Positions 52,295-63,096 are shown, counted from the first letter of the stretch. The stretch: DNA of 64,000 nt from Prorocentrum cordatum (GCA_963575745.1 CAUYUJ010003558.1:529524-593523); one strand, 5' to 3'. The notes: generated from the sequence alone by a model not told the origin. Program-made: numbers and translations.

Positions 52295-52420
52295 CACCCC
52301 TCCCAATCCTCCTCCTCCTCCTCCTCCTCCTCCTCCTCCTCCTCCTGTTCCTCCTGCTTCTCCTCCGCCCCCTCCTTCCTCCTCCCTCTCCACCTCCTCC
52401 AGTCCTACACCCCATCCTCC
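52295..52420. repeat. CCT array
   Basis: CTC/CCT triplets with CTG and TTC interruptions. Confidence 0.9.
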
Positions 52421-53259
52421 TCTTCCTACTTCCAATCCTCCATTTCCTGCGCCAGATCATGCCCCACCGCCCCATTATCCTCCTCAGCCCAATCTTCATC
52501 CTCTTATCCCCCGTCGCAGTCCTGCAAGGGTAATAATCACACGTCGCTTGCCAATTCACCGACCTTCACGACATAAAAGCTGCCAGCTTGAAAATTGATG
52601 GGGAAAGGAAGTCAACCAATTTCGAGTTGGCTAGGGAGATGCAACAGGAGGAGGATTAGGAGGAGGGAGGGGAAGTAGAGAAAGAAGACGAGGAGGACGA
52701 CGACGACGCGAAACCTAACAACAGCAGGTCTGCGGCATTTGTTGTGCCCTGTGGCGTCGCTCATCCAATTCTCCTCCAAGTCGGGGGAACAAGGGTCAAG
52801 GGTTTCCTAAAGAGGCTTGTGGAGGGCTCTGGGAACCTTCGGGGACCCTTGGGGACCTCCAGAGCTCTCTGGGGACCTCCTGTAACTCCTCCCCGTTGCT
52901 GTCCTCGTTCTCTTGCCCTTCGTCCAACAATCATCCTCCAAATACGCGTCCTCCGCCTGACTCCCCCGTGAGTCAGCCTGGTCTTCTTTTCCGCCGGCGA
53001 CAGCGCCAACAGGAGAACGACGACGAAGATCATGACGAAGACGGGCGACGACGCACGACGACGGGGCAGGGCGAGGCGCGCAAAGCTTCGGCCTTGCCCC
53101 GCTTGTGCGTCGCCCCGCCGGCTCCGGTAACAACCTCGGGGGGCGGCGGAGGAGGGGGGGGGCAGGGGGGAATGGGGTGGAGGGGGCGAAGGGTCTCACG
53201 AGGTCCTCACTGGCCTGCTACATGGATTCTGGGCGGCTCTTGTCGCGGGCGGGGAGCGA
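52421..53259. other. Unique sequence with short purine-rich runs, no gene recognised
   Basis: GGAGGA-type runs occur near 52645-52700. A weak GGGGACC(T/C)xxxGGG repeat at 52800-52880 resembles the G-rich blocks at 20.7 and 23.7 kb. Otherwise nothing identifiable. Confidence 0.4.
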
Positions 53260-53455
53260 ATGTCCCTCCTCCTCCTCCTCCTCCTCTGTTTCCCCTCCTT
53301 TTCCTCGTCCTCCTCCTCCTCCTCGTCCTCCTCCTCTTTTTTATCATGGCCCTTTTCCTCCACCTCCTCTCTTGCCGTTTCCGTCTCCTCCGCTTCCTCC
53401 TCCTCCTCCTCCTCCTCATCCTTCCCCTCCTCCTCCTGTTTTGCTTCTTCTCCAC
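53260..53455. repeat. CCT polypyrimidine array
   Basis: CCTCCT runs broken by short T-rich segments. Confidence 0.9.
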
Positions 53456-53569
53456 ACCCTTCCTGGTCCACGCCAAACACTTCTGGACCGATTGCGCGAA
53501 GTCCCCGAATGCGCGCAGGCTCAATCGGGTCGAAAAAAGGATGCGAAAACGACGTGATCTGGTAGGTTT

Positions 53570-53695
53570 TAGTTTCTCTCTCTCTCTGTTTCTTTGTTTC
53601 TCTCTTTCTCTCTACCTGCCTGTCTCTCTCTCTCTCTCTATTTCTCTCTCTCTCCCTTTTTCTTTCTCTCTCTCTCTCTCTCTCCCTATAAATGT

Positions 53696-53725
<30 letters not shown>
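53570..53725. repeat. (TC)n followed by (TA)n microsatellite
   Basis: Degenerate (CT)n to about 53690, then (TA)n to 53720. Confidence 0.95.
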
Positions 53726-53729
<4 letters not shown>

Positions 53730-54175
53730 AACTTTGCACGTCGCCTTTTTTTATCCAGGCCCGCAGCGATATGTCGTGGTGACAGACCATTGCACTGAGA
53801 AGAGTGGAGCACGCGACCCCAAAAACCTGAGAACCCTGGATGGATCTCAAAGAAGTTACACTCCTGCACCGTTACATGGGATCAGAGGCAACACGGGCGG
53901 GCAATGGGAGCTTTGAGCCCAAACAGTGAAGGACAGAAAGAATGAAGGACGAGTCGGGAACGCATTCGCCCCCGGCCTTCCAGACAAGAGCTCTGTTCAA
54001 AACTAGCACGACACCAAGGTGATCGACCAAGCTTTGCGCGCCGACTTTTTTCATCCAGGCCAGCCGCGATATCACGTGGTTACAGAACTTGGCCCTACGA
54101 AGACCGGTGCGCAAGATTCAAAAAAACCTGAAGCCTCCGAACTGGTCTCGAAGAAATTACATTCCCGACTGGCCG
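53730..54175 (+). repeat. Tandem duplication of a ~145-bp segment, offset ~295 bp
   Basis: The segments at about 53730-53870 and 54025-54170 align: ACTTTGCACGTCGCC and GCTTTGCGCGCCGAC, then TTTTTTxATCCAGGCC, CGCGATAT or AGCGATAT, GTGGT(G/T)ACAGA, AAAAACCTGA and AGAA(G/A)TTACA. One plus frame in both reads [VD]FF[YH]PG and VVT, so they may be decayed copies of an exon, but no product is recognisable. Confidence 0.7.
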
Positions 54176-54629
54176 TCGTTACTGCTGGAGACGTTGGAAC
54201 AAAAGTCACCGTATCCATATATATATATATATATCAAATGCGGCCAAGGCAATCTTAAAGCTATGGGCGAGATTGTTACGCAACGCTGTGGGACAAGGTT
54301 CGGCTATTCAAGACATACAAGCACCTTCGCATTTTCCGGACAGTTCAACCTGGGGTTTATGGCTGTAGCTAGATATGTCGCGGCCAGTTCCCAAACGAGA
54401 GTACCCAGACATATCAACATGCACGCTAACGTTTTTCGTGCGCTTACACCACGGCATACCAACACCACGCAAATCAGTTCGAATGATTCGCGCATGTCTA
54501 CGGCGACCCGCGGACGCCAGAGCTGGACACAAGCAAATTCTACTGGTCGGTGGATTCTCCAGCGCAAAGGGAACAACGAGACGAGAGCAAACCTCCGGAT
54601 GGACGCCGAGAAAGTCATGGGCACGCATC
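54176..54629. other. Unique sequence with a short (AT)n, no gene recognised
   Basis: (AT)n at 54216-54233; otherwise nothing identifiable before the retroelement that follows on the minus strand. Confidence 0.35.
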
Positions 54630-55030
54630 TCACTCGAACCTTTTCCTGATCACCTGTGTCTGGGAATCAACGAGGCAGCTGATCGCTACAAAGCTGGGGT
54701 GGTCCTCCACTTCGGTCACGGGCACGAGACAACTGGAACGCGGCGCGCCCATCCACACTGCGACAATGTGGGAGCCCATCAGCCACCCTCGCGCATGTTC
54801 CTGCACGCGTGGCACCGTAAAATCATACTGCCCCCCGTGTCGGATTTCGAACTCAATGATAGGAAGACCCACCTGCCGCCTCCAGGCGGCTGAGAAGTGC
54901 CCAGACCCACAGAAAAGCTCGACGGCGAGCGGGACAGACAGGAAGATGGCCTTCAGAAGCGGCAGTGCCTGTTCATGACGGCGCCGACATCGGAGACGCC
55001 TCGCGCTGCGACGAGCTGAACGCCGCGCGG
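54630..55030 (-). pseudogene. DNA methyltransferase-like domain, catalytic Cys replaced
   Basis: LAVELFCGSGHFSAAWRR contains ELFCGSG (54920-54900), matching the SAM-binding loop of cytosine-C5 methyltransferases (D/E-L-F-x-G-x-G). About 50 residues later VWMGAPRSSCL (GAPRSS at 54749-54732) stands where this dinoflagellate family has GTPCxS, equivalent to the catalytic Pro-Cys motif. Here Cys is Arg, so activity is not expected. The frame is otherwise open for 191 codons and C/G-codon biased, and it continues directly from the end of the recombinase frame. The catalytic assignment by analogy to C5 methyltransferases is inference; it could instead be a fold relative of unknown reaction. Confidence 0.65.
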
Positions 55031-55063
55031 CAGGTAGTGCAATTGCTCCGTCAGCCGACCTGT

Positions 55064-55840
55064 TCACTGATTGCGCCGCGTCGAGCTTGGCTGAGCCCAT
55101 CCACCACAGCGGGCTCCAGCGTCCGAGGCTGACGTCGAGGATCGCTCCGGCGCGCCGCAGCCCGCGCAGCGTCGGCGGCCCGAGATCCTGAAGCCCCAAC
55201 ACCATCCCGCCTCACATGTACTGGTTCCACCACTGCTGATACATGGCTCGAAGATCGGGTTGTCCGCGTGGCGGGCCCTCTGGCGCGAGGCATGCAGCGC
55301 TGGAATCAGGAAATCGTGGTCCGCGAGGCCCGGCGCCCGCGAGTCGTCCCACTTCGAGGCTGGCCGAGCTCCATCGGGCGCGATGTCCATCTCGCGCGGT
55401 GCACGCCTGCGCCTCGAAGCGGCGGGGCCAGCTGGCACCCGCGGAGGCCGATAGTCTCGCTCGGTCTCAGGTGGGAGACCACGCACATCAGCGCTGCCAC
55501 GGCCATGATCTGTCACCCCTCGCGCACCAGCCAATCGCGCGGGGCGCGCGCCACCTCCCGCGGCGTCGGCAGCCTCGACATGCTGGGGCACTGCAGGCGC
55601 CAGCCCCGCAGGGCCTGACGGAAAGCCGCCGGGCGCGCGCCCTTCTGCCGCCCCCGCGGCGGGTTCAAGTAGCAGGCTGCCGGCGCCAGACGAGACCCCG
55701 AGCTCGAGAGCGCCCCCTCAAAGTACCGGTATTCCGATCGCATCGTCGATTTGCTTACGACTAGAGGGGCAGACGGCGCGAATCTCCCCCAGCTCCCCGA
55801 GTGCAGCTGCTGGGTCCGAGGTCAGACGCTAGCGGCCTAA
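55064..55840 (-). pseudogene. Tyrosine recombinase (phage-integrase type), frameshifted
   Basis: SRLPTPREVARAPRDWLVRE (about 55575-55515) is followed, after a stop or shift, by MAVAALMCVVSHLRPSETIG. LRPSE (55470-55456) is the box holding the first catalytic Arg of tyrosine recombinases. Near 55170-55090 LRRAGAILDVSLGRW fits the helix before the second box (H-x-x-R..GRW in relatives), but the Arg-Tyr-Glu-Lys stretch with the nucleophilic Tyr is replaced by SPLWWMGSAK. The N-terminal DNA-binding part is only weakly recognisable (TLELTKLRYF near 55845). The enzyme would integrate circular DNA copies by site-specific recombination. Shifts and loss of the Tyr box make it inactive. Confidence 0.6.
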
Positions 55841-55849
55841 AAATATCTC

Positions 55850-58440
55850 AGCTTGGTCAGCTCCAGAGTGCTCCGCGCAGCCAAGGCCTGGCGGGCGGCC
55901 GAGCGCGCGGCGGCGCGGCGCGCTCGCGGCTGCGCCAGGCGCCGCGCCGGCGCCATCGGCCCAGCCGCCTCTGGCGAGCTCGCCCTCGCCAAGCCCGCGC
56001 CAGGTTGGGGTCGATCCGCGCGCTCCGAGCGACTCGCGTTGGGCCTGGCCACTCGGGGGCGGGCCGGCCTCTCGGGGCGGCGCGACCGACCCCCTTTTCC
56101 GCGATGCCGCAGCAGGGCGGGCCCCCGCGGCAAGACCGCCAACTCCAGCGCCTCCTGCGACGCTGGCCGAGGGCAGACCCTTCGCGACGGGGCATAAGCA
56201 GGGCCCCCCTCGCTGGCGATCCACCTCGCGTAGACCGAGCAGCCGGAGACGAGCGCCAGAGCTGCCCGCCGACGCGCCGCGCGAAGCATCCTCGGCGCGG
56301 AGGCGCGGCCGTTGCTCAGAGCAAGAATTGCGGACACTGGGTCGCCGAGAATGAATGGTCGCTCGCGCCGCGACGCCTGATTTCGAAGCGCGCGGCGAAG
56401 CGCGCGGCGAAGCCCCCGCAAAGCAGCACGGATCGCCCTAACGGGGATACTCTCAGGGCGGCCCCAGGCCGGCGACCTCATGGCCCTCCGGGGGCCTCCG
56501 ACCAGGGGGCGGGGAACGAGGTCGACGCCTCGCACCAGGCAGGCGCAGTGGTCCACGTCCGCCGACTCGCGAGTTCCATTCGGCTTCTCCCCAACAGCTT
56601 CGACTCCTCGATGCGCTCGCGGGCCTGCTCGCGGGCCCCCTTCTGCGCCCTTCTTGAACCTCCAGACGTCCGAGAAATTCACGGCGCGCTTTGCGTCGAC
56701 CTCCGGGCCCGCGGTTTCCGCCGCCGCCCGCTCGGCGGCGTCGGCGGCCAGGGCATGGGCATAGATGGGGGCGCGCACGTCCGTCGGGCAGAAGCAGATG
56801 AACTTGGGCGCCCGCTGCAAGTCTCGTCAAACTACGCCGCGGACCCCCGCGCTCCCCCCACGATGACCCCAATGAAAGCCCGCGCCCCGCTAAAGACCGA
56901 CAGGGGCCCCCGATGCAGAAGGAAGAGATGAATGGAGTGGCCCGCCCGCCAAGACCTCGACCAACTTCCCGGCTAGCGCATGCGCAAGGCGCTTTGAAAG
57001 GCAAAACGCAATATCAAAACGTTGCTATATATATATATCAAACGTGGCAATATCAATATATATATATATATATGCACAACGCATATATATATATATTATT
57101 CTCTCTCTCTCTCTCTCTCCCTCTCTCTCTATCCCCCTCTCTCTATATCTATATATATATATATATATATATATGTGTCCGATCGCCAGAGGTCCTGCGC
57201 GCTCAAGCTCGGTCGCAAAACCCTCGGCCGCAGGCCGCGCTCTGCCTGGGCAGCGCGAGAAGGCCGCGCAGTTGTCAACGCGCGCTGCATGCGACCTGCG
57301 AGTAGTTCGGGGGGGGGGCCCTTGTGACGTCGAGCGCGCGCTTGCATTGGGCCCTGGGCCCCGGGCGCAGGCCGCCCCCAGGGCCCCCCGACGCCAGCTG
57401 AGCGCGTGCGCCCAGCACATAGCCAAGACCCTCGAACTTGGGGGGGCCCACGCGCTGGGCCCCGCCGCGGCCCCCCCTGCCGCGCGCGCGACACCTGCGC
57501 GCCCAGCTCTGACTCAACCTGGGCCAAACTAGGGCCGCAGAGGCATTGGCAACGCCATCCGTCAAAAATCATCCAAACTGTCGGCATGGCACAGCTCTTG
57601 GGCCGGAACGGCGGCGGCGAACAGACCAGACAAGAGAGCCCAGGGAAGCCGAGCGAGCGCGGGGGGGCTTCTTCAACCGGCAGAACAACGGGCGCCAATA
57701 ATGAAACGCTGGGACCTGTTCTTCCCTCAAGCCGAAAAAAGCCCGCATTGCTCACTGAACTGAATCATCCCGCGTTGGAATGACCCCTGGACGAGCCGCT
57801 CACACTGGCGAGGGCGGTGGAGGAATGGATCGAGATATGGGAAGTTGGGAACGCCGCTCGAGTTCAAACGCTCGCCTGCCGGATTCTTCGGCAGCAGGCA
57901 GTCTTCAGCGAACGCCTGGACTTCTTCTATCGTTCTCGATGGAGCCCCCCAGGTCCTGCGGGGGCCCAGAAGCTGAGCAGGTCAATGTCCACGGGCGCCG
58001 CGGCAACTGGAGTGCCACGATTGCCGCGGGAGGCCCGAGGCTCCCGGAGGGCCCCCCAGCCCGCGAGGTCAGCGGGGCACTCGCGAACGTGCGACTGCCC
58101 GAGGTCATGCGCGAGAGGCCTGAATTGCGCCAGCGATGACTCGCCGGCGGAGGTGTTCTGTAGCCGCCGAGCTCATGGAGCGCCCGCGCCGCGCCGGGCC
58201 CTCAGTCGGAGCGGTGCGTCTTCGCCCCCACGCGCCGCCGCGCAGTGCGCGAGGGAGAGCCCCGGCCGCCTTCGTGTCGAGCGCGCTCAAGGACAGCCAG
58301 GGTAGGCACATCTCGCTGAGCGACAAAACTAGCGAGATCCTGACGCAGGTCGCCTGCCCCAGCGCAAGGGCAAGCGGGGCGGGGTCGCCCTCCAGCCTCG
58401 GCACATCGCGCGCCGCCCTTGCGCGAGAGTTTGGCTTCCT
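55850..58440 (-). other. Diverged middle of the recombinase-bearing element
   Basis: Long Arg/Ala/Gly/Pro-rich frames on both strands. The minus strand has plausible fragments (FICFCPTDVRAPIYAHALA and AVNFSDVWRFKKGAEG near 56800-56660) but no reverse transcriptase or RNase H motif that I can recognise. A microsatellite block interrupts it at 57005-57178. Confidence 0.35.
57005..57178. repeat. Compound (AT)n/(CT)n microsatellite
   Basis: Several (TA)n runs at 57022-57094, then (TC)n and (TA)n to 57174, inside GC-rich element sequence. Confidence 0.95.
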
Positions 58441-59190
58441 CCCGCGCTCCTCATCTGTTTGACCACCTCGACGTCGCGGCCGGTTTCCTGCGACACCCGC
58501 TCAACCAACTCAGGGCACAGCATCGCCTCGCGAGCCACGCGGTGCGAGCTGGAGAAGTGAGCCGCCTCATTGCGGTTGGCTTCCTGCGTCTGATCGCTTG
58601 CCAAACTGCTCTGGTTCTTCTCGTAATTGAACTCAACGACTTGGCAGCGACGCAGGGTGACCTCGAGCCCCGCGCGGTTCGGCGGTTCGGCCGGTCAACC
58701 TGGTCGCGCGCGCCGAAGATCTGCAAGGCCCGCGCCCCATGATCATAGTCCTGCACACTGAGGTCCGTCGTCGAGAGCTCGAGATGCGACATCCACCGGC
58801 AATGATGGTGATCCATTGGCCACCCCCCTCGGCGATCCACAAACTGCACGCGCCGCAACTCAGCCCTAGGGCCAGGCAGGGGCCAGTCACTGAACTCAAC
58901 GCGCTGCTCCTGAGTCGCCACAGCGCGCCGCGACCTCTAGCGAGCGCCCTGCGCAACGCACTGCGCTCCCAGCGCGCGGGCGTCCGAGCTTGTCGCTGAC
59001 GGGGCGCGGGCGGCCACGCAGTCCGCCGGCGTCTTGCCGGGCCGCTCTTCGAAGATCCACTCACCCGAGCCACCTGAAGCCGCCAGCGCCTGGCGCCCGT
59101 CAGGAGCGATCAGCGCCGACGGCGTCGTCGCCACCTTGTCGCCAACCGCGACCCCCAGCGCCGGGTCGGGCATCGCTGCCACCCAATGGT
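58440..59190 (-). pseudogene. Conserved N-terminal region of the element polyprotein
   Basis: The frame from 59182 (IAPDGRQALAASGGSGEW) is followed by one from 58921 reading QRVEFSDWPLPGPRAELRRV and GGWPMDHHH, and then by one from 58604 with AAHFSSSHRVAREAMLCPEL and ERVSQETGRDVEVVKQMR (58517-58449 for CPELV to QMR). I know these blocks (FxDWPxxGPR, GGxPxDHH, C/APxLxxxVxxExxRxxxxxKQxRKA) from repeated dinoflagellate proteins, where they precede reverse-transcriptase or recombinase parts. Their function is unknown to me. Three different frames are needed within 750 bases, so it is decayed. Confidence 0.6.
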
Positions 59191-59239
59191 TTCGGGCGCG
59201 CCCAGCGCCTGGCCCCCGGGCTCACTGTCCCCCACGCTC

Positions 59240-60020
59240 ACTCCAAGGCGGGGTCCTGGTGCCGCGCGCCTCCTCCTCGGGCACGTGCGGCGGCGGGGGC
59301 AGTCGGGGAGGGGGCCCGCCTGCCAGCCCTGCCAAAGCCCCCGCCTACACCGCCCACGCTCGGTGGCAGTACCACCAGTCCGCCGCGCCGCTGCTCCTCC
59401 GCCTCGGCGATATCCGCCGCCTGGCGCGCCAGCCTCTCCAGCTGCCGCCCGCGTGGGAACGCGCCGAGCGCGTGGGTCCCGCCGCGACCGACATCAGTCG
59501 GCAGCCGCCCTGGCCTTGACTCCGACGCCACTGCCTCGATGTCCGGTTTCCAGATGGGCTGGGACCCTCCATGTATAGGTTGTCGTCCGGGGACAGTATG
59601 ACGAACTGTCCCGGATGGGACTGCAAGCGCACCAAAATCAGCCTTCGGTGCCAGGCTCTCCGCGCTGGGACGCCGTGCCTCACCCACGTCACATCCTTCT
59701 CCTCCAGACTTGACATGGTCGGAGTGAGGCTGCTCTCGCGACTGGCAGACTGCGACGCTCTGCGCACACGCGCCCAGCAGCCAGACTGTCCCCACGAGGC
59801 CAGCGCCTGCCAGCAAACCCAGCACGAAGGGCAACGACCATACTGACACTCTCTGGCCGCCGTCCCCCCTCCGCCCCGCACGCGGAGCAAGGAAGGGCGT
59901 GCGGACACTGGGCGGCGTGGCACGAAGGACATTGATAGTGAGGACGCGGCGGGATCGCCGGGCACATGAAGGTCGGGCAAGGCGGCACCGGCGAGCAGCG
60001 CAGCAACCGACCGAACGTCG
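59240..60020 (-). pseudogene. Cys-rich, transmembrane N-terminal region of the element polyprotein
   Basis: From the left end of the protein: a Cys-rich stretch (PPCPTFMCPA, then CPSCHAAQCPHALPCSACG) at about 59985-59875. Next is a hydrophobic segment, WSLPFVLGLLAGAGLVGTVW (59850-59770), long enough to span a membrane. Then FVILSPDDNLYMEG (about 59610-59565), an acidic hinge, and a helical segment (RLARQAADIAEAEEQRR) near 59420. A membrane anchor ahead of a V[IL][TS]PDxDxY block is characteristic of the same repeated dinoflagellate family. The Cys clusters could bind metal. At least two frame shifts are needed. Confidence 0.55.
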
Positions 60021-60279
60021 CACGCGAGACCTCAGGAGGGAGCCGGGGATCACCCTTGCGATCTGGGGCGGCGCGGCGGGTAGCGCCGCGGCGCGCGCGG
60101 GCGCCACTCGGCGCGCGCCCGCGCGCGGGGCAGGTCCTCGCCGAGGCGCGCGCCGTGAGCGCGCGGGCAGAGCGCGGACGTGCGCCCGCCCCTGGTGGAG
60201 GCCTCCTGGGCCGTGGGCGCGGAATTTCACGATCGGCGAACGCATCCACATCCGCCCCTCGCGGTCTGGATTCCGGGGC

Positions 60280-60358
60280 ACGATCCCGCGGATACGCAAT
60301 CGCACGGATGCGCTCCGCGCGGGGCATTCGCGAAACAACGCCCCGTATCCGCGGGGTC
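60280..60358. repeat. Inverted repeat GA(T/C)CCCGCGGATACG
   Basis: GATCCCGCGGATACG at about 60283 is matched by its near-perfect reverse complement at about 60342-60356, giving a 15-bp stem with a 45-base loop. Confidence 0.6.
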
Positions 60359-61249
60359 GCGGCCCAAAGACACGGCCCGCGAGGCCGCGAATACGGATAT
60401 ATTTTCGCCCACGAGAAGTCGTGATGGCGAAGGCGGATGGGGGGCTACTGTCAGGCGAAACCAAGATCAGGACAACATCGGGCGGGGACGAATTGGGGAT
60501 CTCTGAGATCCGGCGGCGCTGGAGGACGCGTCGGGTGCCGCGGCCGGTCCAAAGCGCTCTGGAACGGCCTGAAAGCGTTCCGATCTACCCTGAAGCGATT
60601 GATTTCCGTCCTGGGCCCACCAGAACCTGGGCAGCTCAGATCCTGCTCAGCGCCCCCCTGCTGGCTATTCTCGGACACTGCCCACCCACGGGTCAGTGCG
60701 CTCCGACTCCTCCCTCGCCTTCGTGCGGCCTGCCCGGTCTCCAGAATGCGCGTGCGCGAACACCCTGCCCCGCCGCGTCCCCCTGCCCCTTCTCCCCGTT
60801 CTCCATCCGTTGATACTAAATCGGCCTTCTGTAGTTCCTATCATCCCTCCTCCGTCCTCCACCGTCCTCTTCCGTCTCCAAGTGATACGTATCCAAATGA
60901 TACGCCTGCTGCTGTTCAGAGTGATCACCCTTTTCTCCCCTCCCCTGCCTCCCTCCATTATTTTCTCGACTCCCCCGAGCATTACGCAATTCCTCCGTAT
61001 CTCTCACTTCCCCTCCACCCCATCATTCCCCGTGTTGATTCATGTTTTTTTCGATGCAAGGAGTTCGCTTGAAGGTTCGCTCGCTGAGTCAACATCGACG
61101 CGAACGCCACGGAAGCGGAGCACAATAATCCCTCCTGTGCATGCACAAATCAAGAGGGGGAGGAGGAGCGAAGAAACACGAAAGAATGCCCTGGCAAGTG
61201 AAACGGCAAGCGGTGTTGCGTTGAACCCCTTGGCGGCCCCAAGCGGCCA
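60359..61249. other. Unique sequence, no gene recognised
   Basis: Composition changes from GC-rich to moderate here. Pyrimidine-rich parts near 60840-61000. No domain or RNA gene visible. Confidence 0.4.
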
Positions 61250-61450
61250 ATATTAACATCCAACACCACATGAATGAGAGGAAGAGAGAGACGAAGAAGA
61301 AGAAGAAGGAGAGGGAAGGCGAAGAAGAAGGCGAAGAAAAATATTGAGAAGAAGGAGAAGAAGAAGGATGAGACGAGAAGAATAATAATAGAAGCGTGGG
61401 AAGGCGAAGAAGAAGAAGAATAACGAGACGAAGAGAAGGAGGAGAAGGGG
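61250..61450. repeat. GAAGAA/AGAAGG polypurine tract
   Basis: Degenerate GAAGAAGAA and AATAAT units on the plus strand. Confidence 0.9.
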
Positions 61451-61589
61451 CCACGGCGCTGTGCGGCGATCCCCTGCGGCCCGAACGGCCACACGCAGGA
61501 GAGAGGAGGAGGGAACCCACCCCATCATTCACCTGCTCCTGCTGCTCCTCCAATGCAGCCCTTCACCCCCGTCCAACCCTAGTTCCCCT

Positions 61590-61815
61590 TGCTCATCATC
61601 ATCTCCTCCCTGCTCCTCCACCTCCTCCTCGTTCTCCCACTCCTCCCCTCCTCCCTCTGCCTCGCGCTTGCGTTCGTTCGCCCCTCCGGATCCTGATCCA
61701 AACCTCTCTTCACCATACTCCTTCTCCCGTCATCTTCATTCCTGATTCGTCTTCTCTTCCCTTCTCGCCCTTTCACATCTTCCCTTCCCTTCACCTGCCC
61801 CCGCCCCCGTTCGTC
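61590..61815. repeat. Pyrimidine-rich CCT/CTT stretch
   Basis: Degenerate CTCCT and CCCTT units. Confidence 0.75.
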
Positions 61816-62134
61816 CCTCTTATCCTCGCAGCGCGTTTCGCGCCTGCCCGAGATCGATTGTATGGGTATAGATGTCCTTCGCCGACTCGATCATCTTGGT
61901 CCGCTTGGCCTCTTCGGCGATCTGGTGCTCGGCAAACCCAGCCTGGCCACCCTTTCTTATGCTGGCCTCCTTCTCAACTTCCATTGCTAAGAATGCTAAG
62001 AGGAGGAAGCATAATAAGGACGAGAAACGAGAGACCAAGAGATAAGAGTCGATGGATACGGGTAAAGCAGGTAGGGAGAGGGACGGAGGGAGGAGACGAT
62101 ATGCGACATATGACCACCACCTCTGGCAGAGCAC
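61816..62134. other. Unique sequence, no gene recognised
   Basis: Short mixed-composition stretch with nothing identifiable. Confidence 0.35.
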
Positions 62135-62173
62135 ACATATATGCATATATATATATATATATAGACACATATA

Positions 62174-62215
<42 letters not shown>
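62135..62215. repeat. (TA)n microsatellite
   Basis: Two TA runs, the second about 38 bases, separated by a short GACACATATACC. Confidence 0.95.
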
Positions 62216-62216
<1 letters not shown>

Positions 62217-62360
62217 TGAGGTCTTGCACTGAGATCTCCAACGTGATGTTTTTGTTGTTGTGTTCTCTAGCGGATTTCTTACATAAAGCTCCCACGCAAG
62301 AAATCCTTTTTGTAAGGCCGCCACACAGGGAATTCTTTTGTAAGGCCGCCACAAACGCCA

Positions 62361-62857
62361 CGGGCGGGCAGGCGAAAATGCAAAAAAGGCGACAAAAACA
62401 AAGAAAACCAATGACATCCTAAGAAAACCATGCGAAAAAACTGCAAAACCTAAGGAAAACCAAGGTTTTGACAAGCTGGTAACCACGAAACCTGTGAAAA
62501 CACGGTGTTTCGTGACGTCGATGAGCCAAAACAATGTGTTTTCACATGTTTGGTGGCTATCAGGCGTTCAAAACTTTGGTTTCCCTTAGGTTTTGGAGCT
62601 TTTTCGCTTGGTTTTCTTAGGATGTCATTGGGTTTCTTTGTTTTTTAGACTTTTTCGCCTTTTTTTGCATTTTCGCTTGTTCGCGCCGTGGCGCTGCGCC
62701 GGCCCTCGCGCCGCCAGGGGCGGGCAGGCGAAAATGCAAAAAAAACAAAAAAAACAAAAAAAAAAAAACGGAAAAAACAAAGAAAACCAATGACATCCTA
62801 AGAAAACCAGGCGAAAAAACTGCAAAACCTAAGGAAAACCAAGGTTTTGGCAAGCTG
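62361..62857. repeat. A-rich repeat in three copies, the middle one inverted
   Basis: Copy A (62361-62478) and copy C (62721-62857) share GGCGAAAATGCAAAAAA, CCAATGACATCCTAAGAAAA, CGAAAAAACTGCAAAACCTA and AAGGTTTTG, in the same orientation. Copy B (62569-62685) is the reverse complement of the same sequence. B and C are only about 35 bases apart and form a near-palindrome with ~115-bp arms. Lys- and Phe-rich frames over it are artefacts. Confidence 0.9.
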
Positions 62858-62862
62858 AGCTT

Positions 62863-63096
62863 GCCACAAAAGGAATCCATTTGTAATTCGCCACAAAAGA
62901 AATTCATTTGTAACCCGCCACAAAAGAAATTCCTTTGTATTCCGCCACAAAAGGAATCCATTTGGAATCCGCCACAGAAGGAATTAATGTTTAATTCGTT
63001 ACAACAGGAATCCAATTGTAATCCCCCACAACAGGAATGAAATTGTAATCCGCATCAAAAGGAATCCATTTGAAAATGGGTACACAAGAAATCCAT
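62863..63096. repeat. 27-bp minisatellite, about nine copies
   Basis: Units of the form GCCACAAAAGGAATCCATTTG followed by TAATTC or TAATCC, exactly 27 bases each with few indels. On the minus strand they translate to a 9-residue repeat (FCGGLQMNF-like) open for eight units. Isolated related units precede it near 62290-62350 (AGGCCGCCACA..GGAATTC). Confidence 0.9.

Larger units (their letters stand above)
54630..60330 (-). mobile_element. Large degenerate element with tyrosine recombinase and methyltransferase-like domains
   Basis: In minus order: a Cys-rich, membrane-anchored N-terminal region (60020-59240), a conserved non-enzymatic region (59180-58440), a long diverged middle (58400-55850) without a recognisable reverse transcriptase, a tyrosine recombinase (55840-55064) and a methyltransferase-like domain (55030-54690). 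The order of the last two and the typical N-terminal blocks agree with large repeated polyproteins I recall from dinoflagellates, which recall tyrosine-recombinase (DIRS-like) retrotransposons. Multiple frame shifts and an AT/CT microsatellite insertion (57005-57178) show it is a relic. Unity of the element is inferred from order and strand. Confidence 0.55.

Noticed and set aside
62863-63096. CRISPR array
   Set aside because: The 27-bp units are contiguous with no unique spacers and the genome is eukaryotic.
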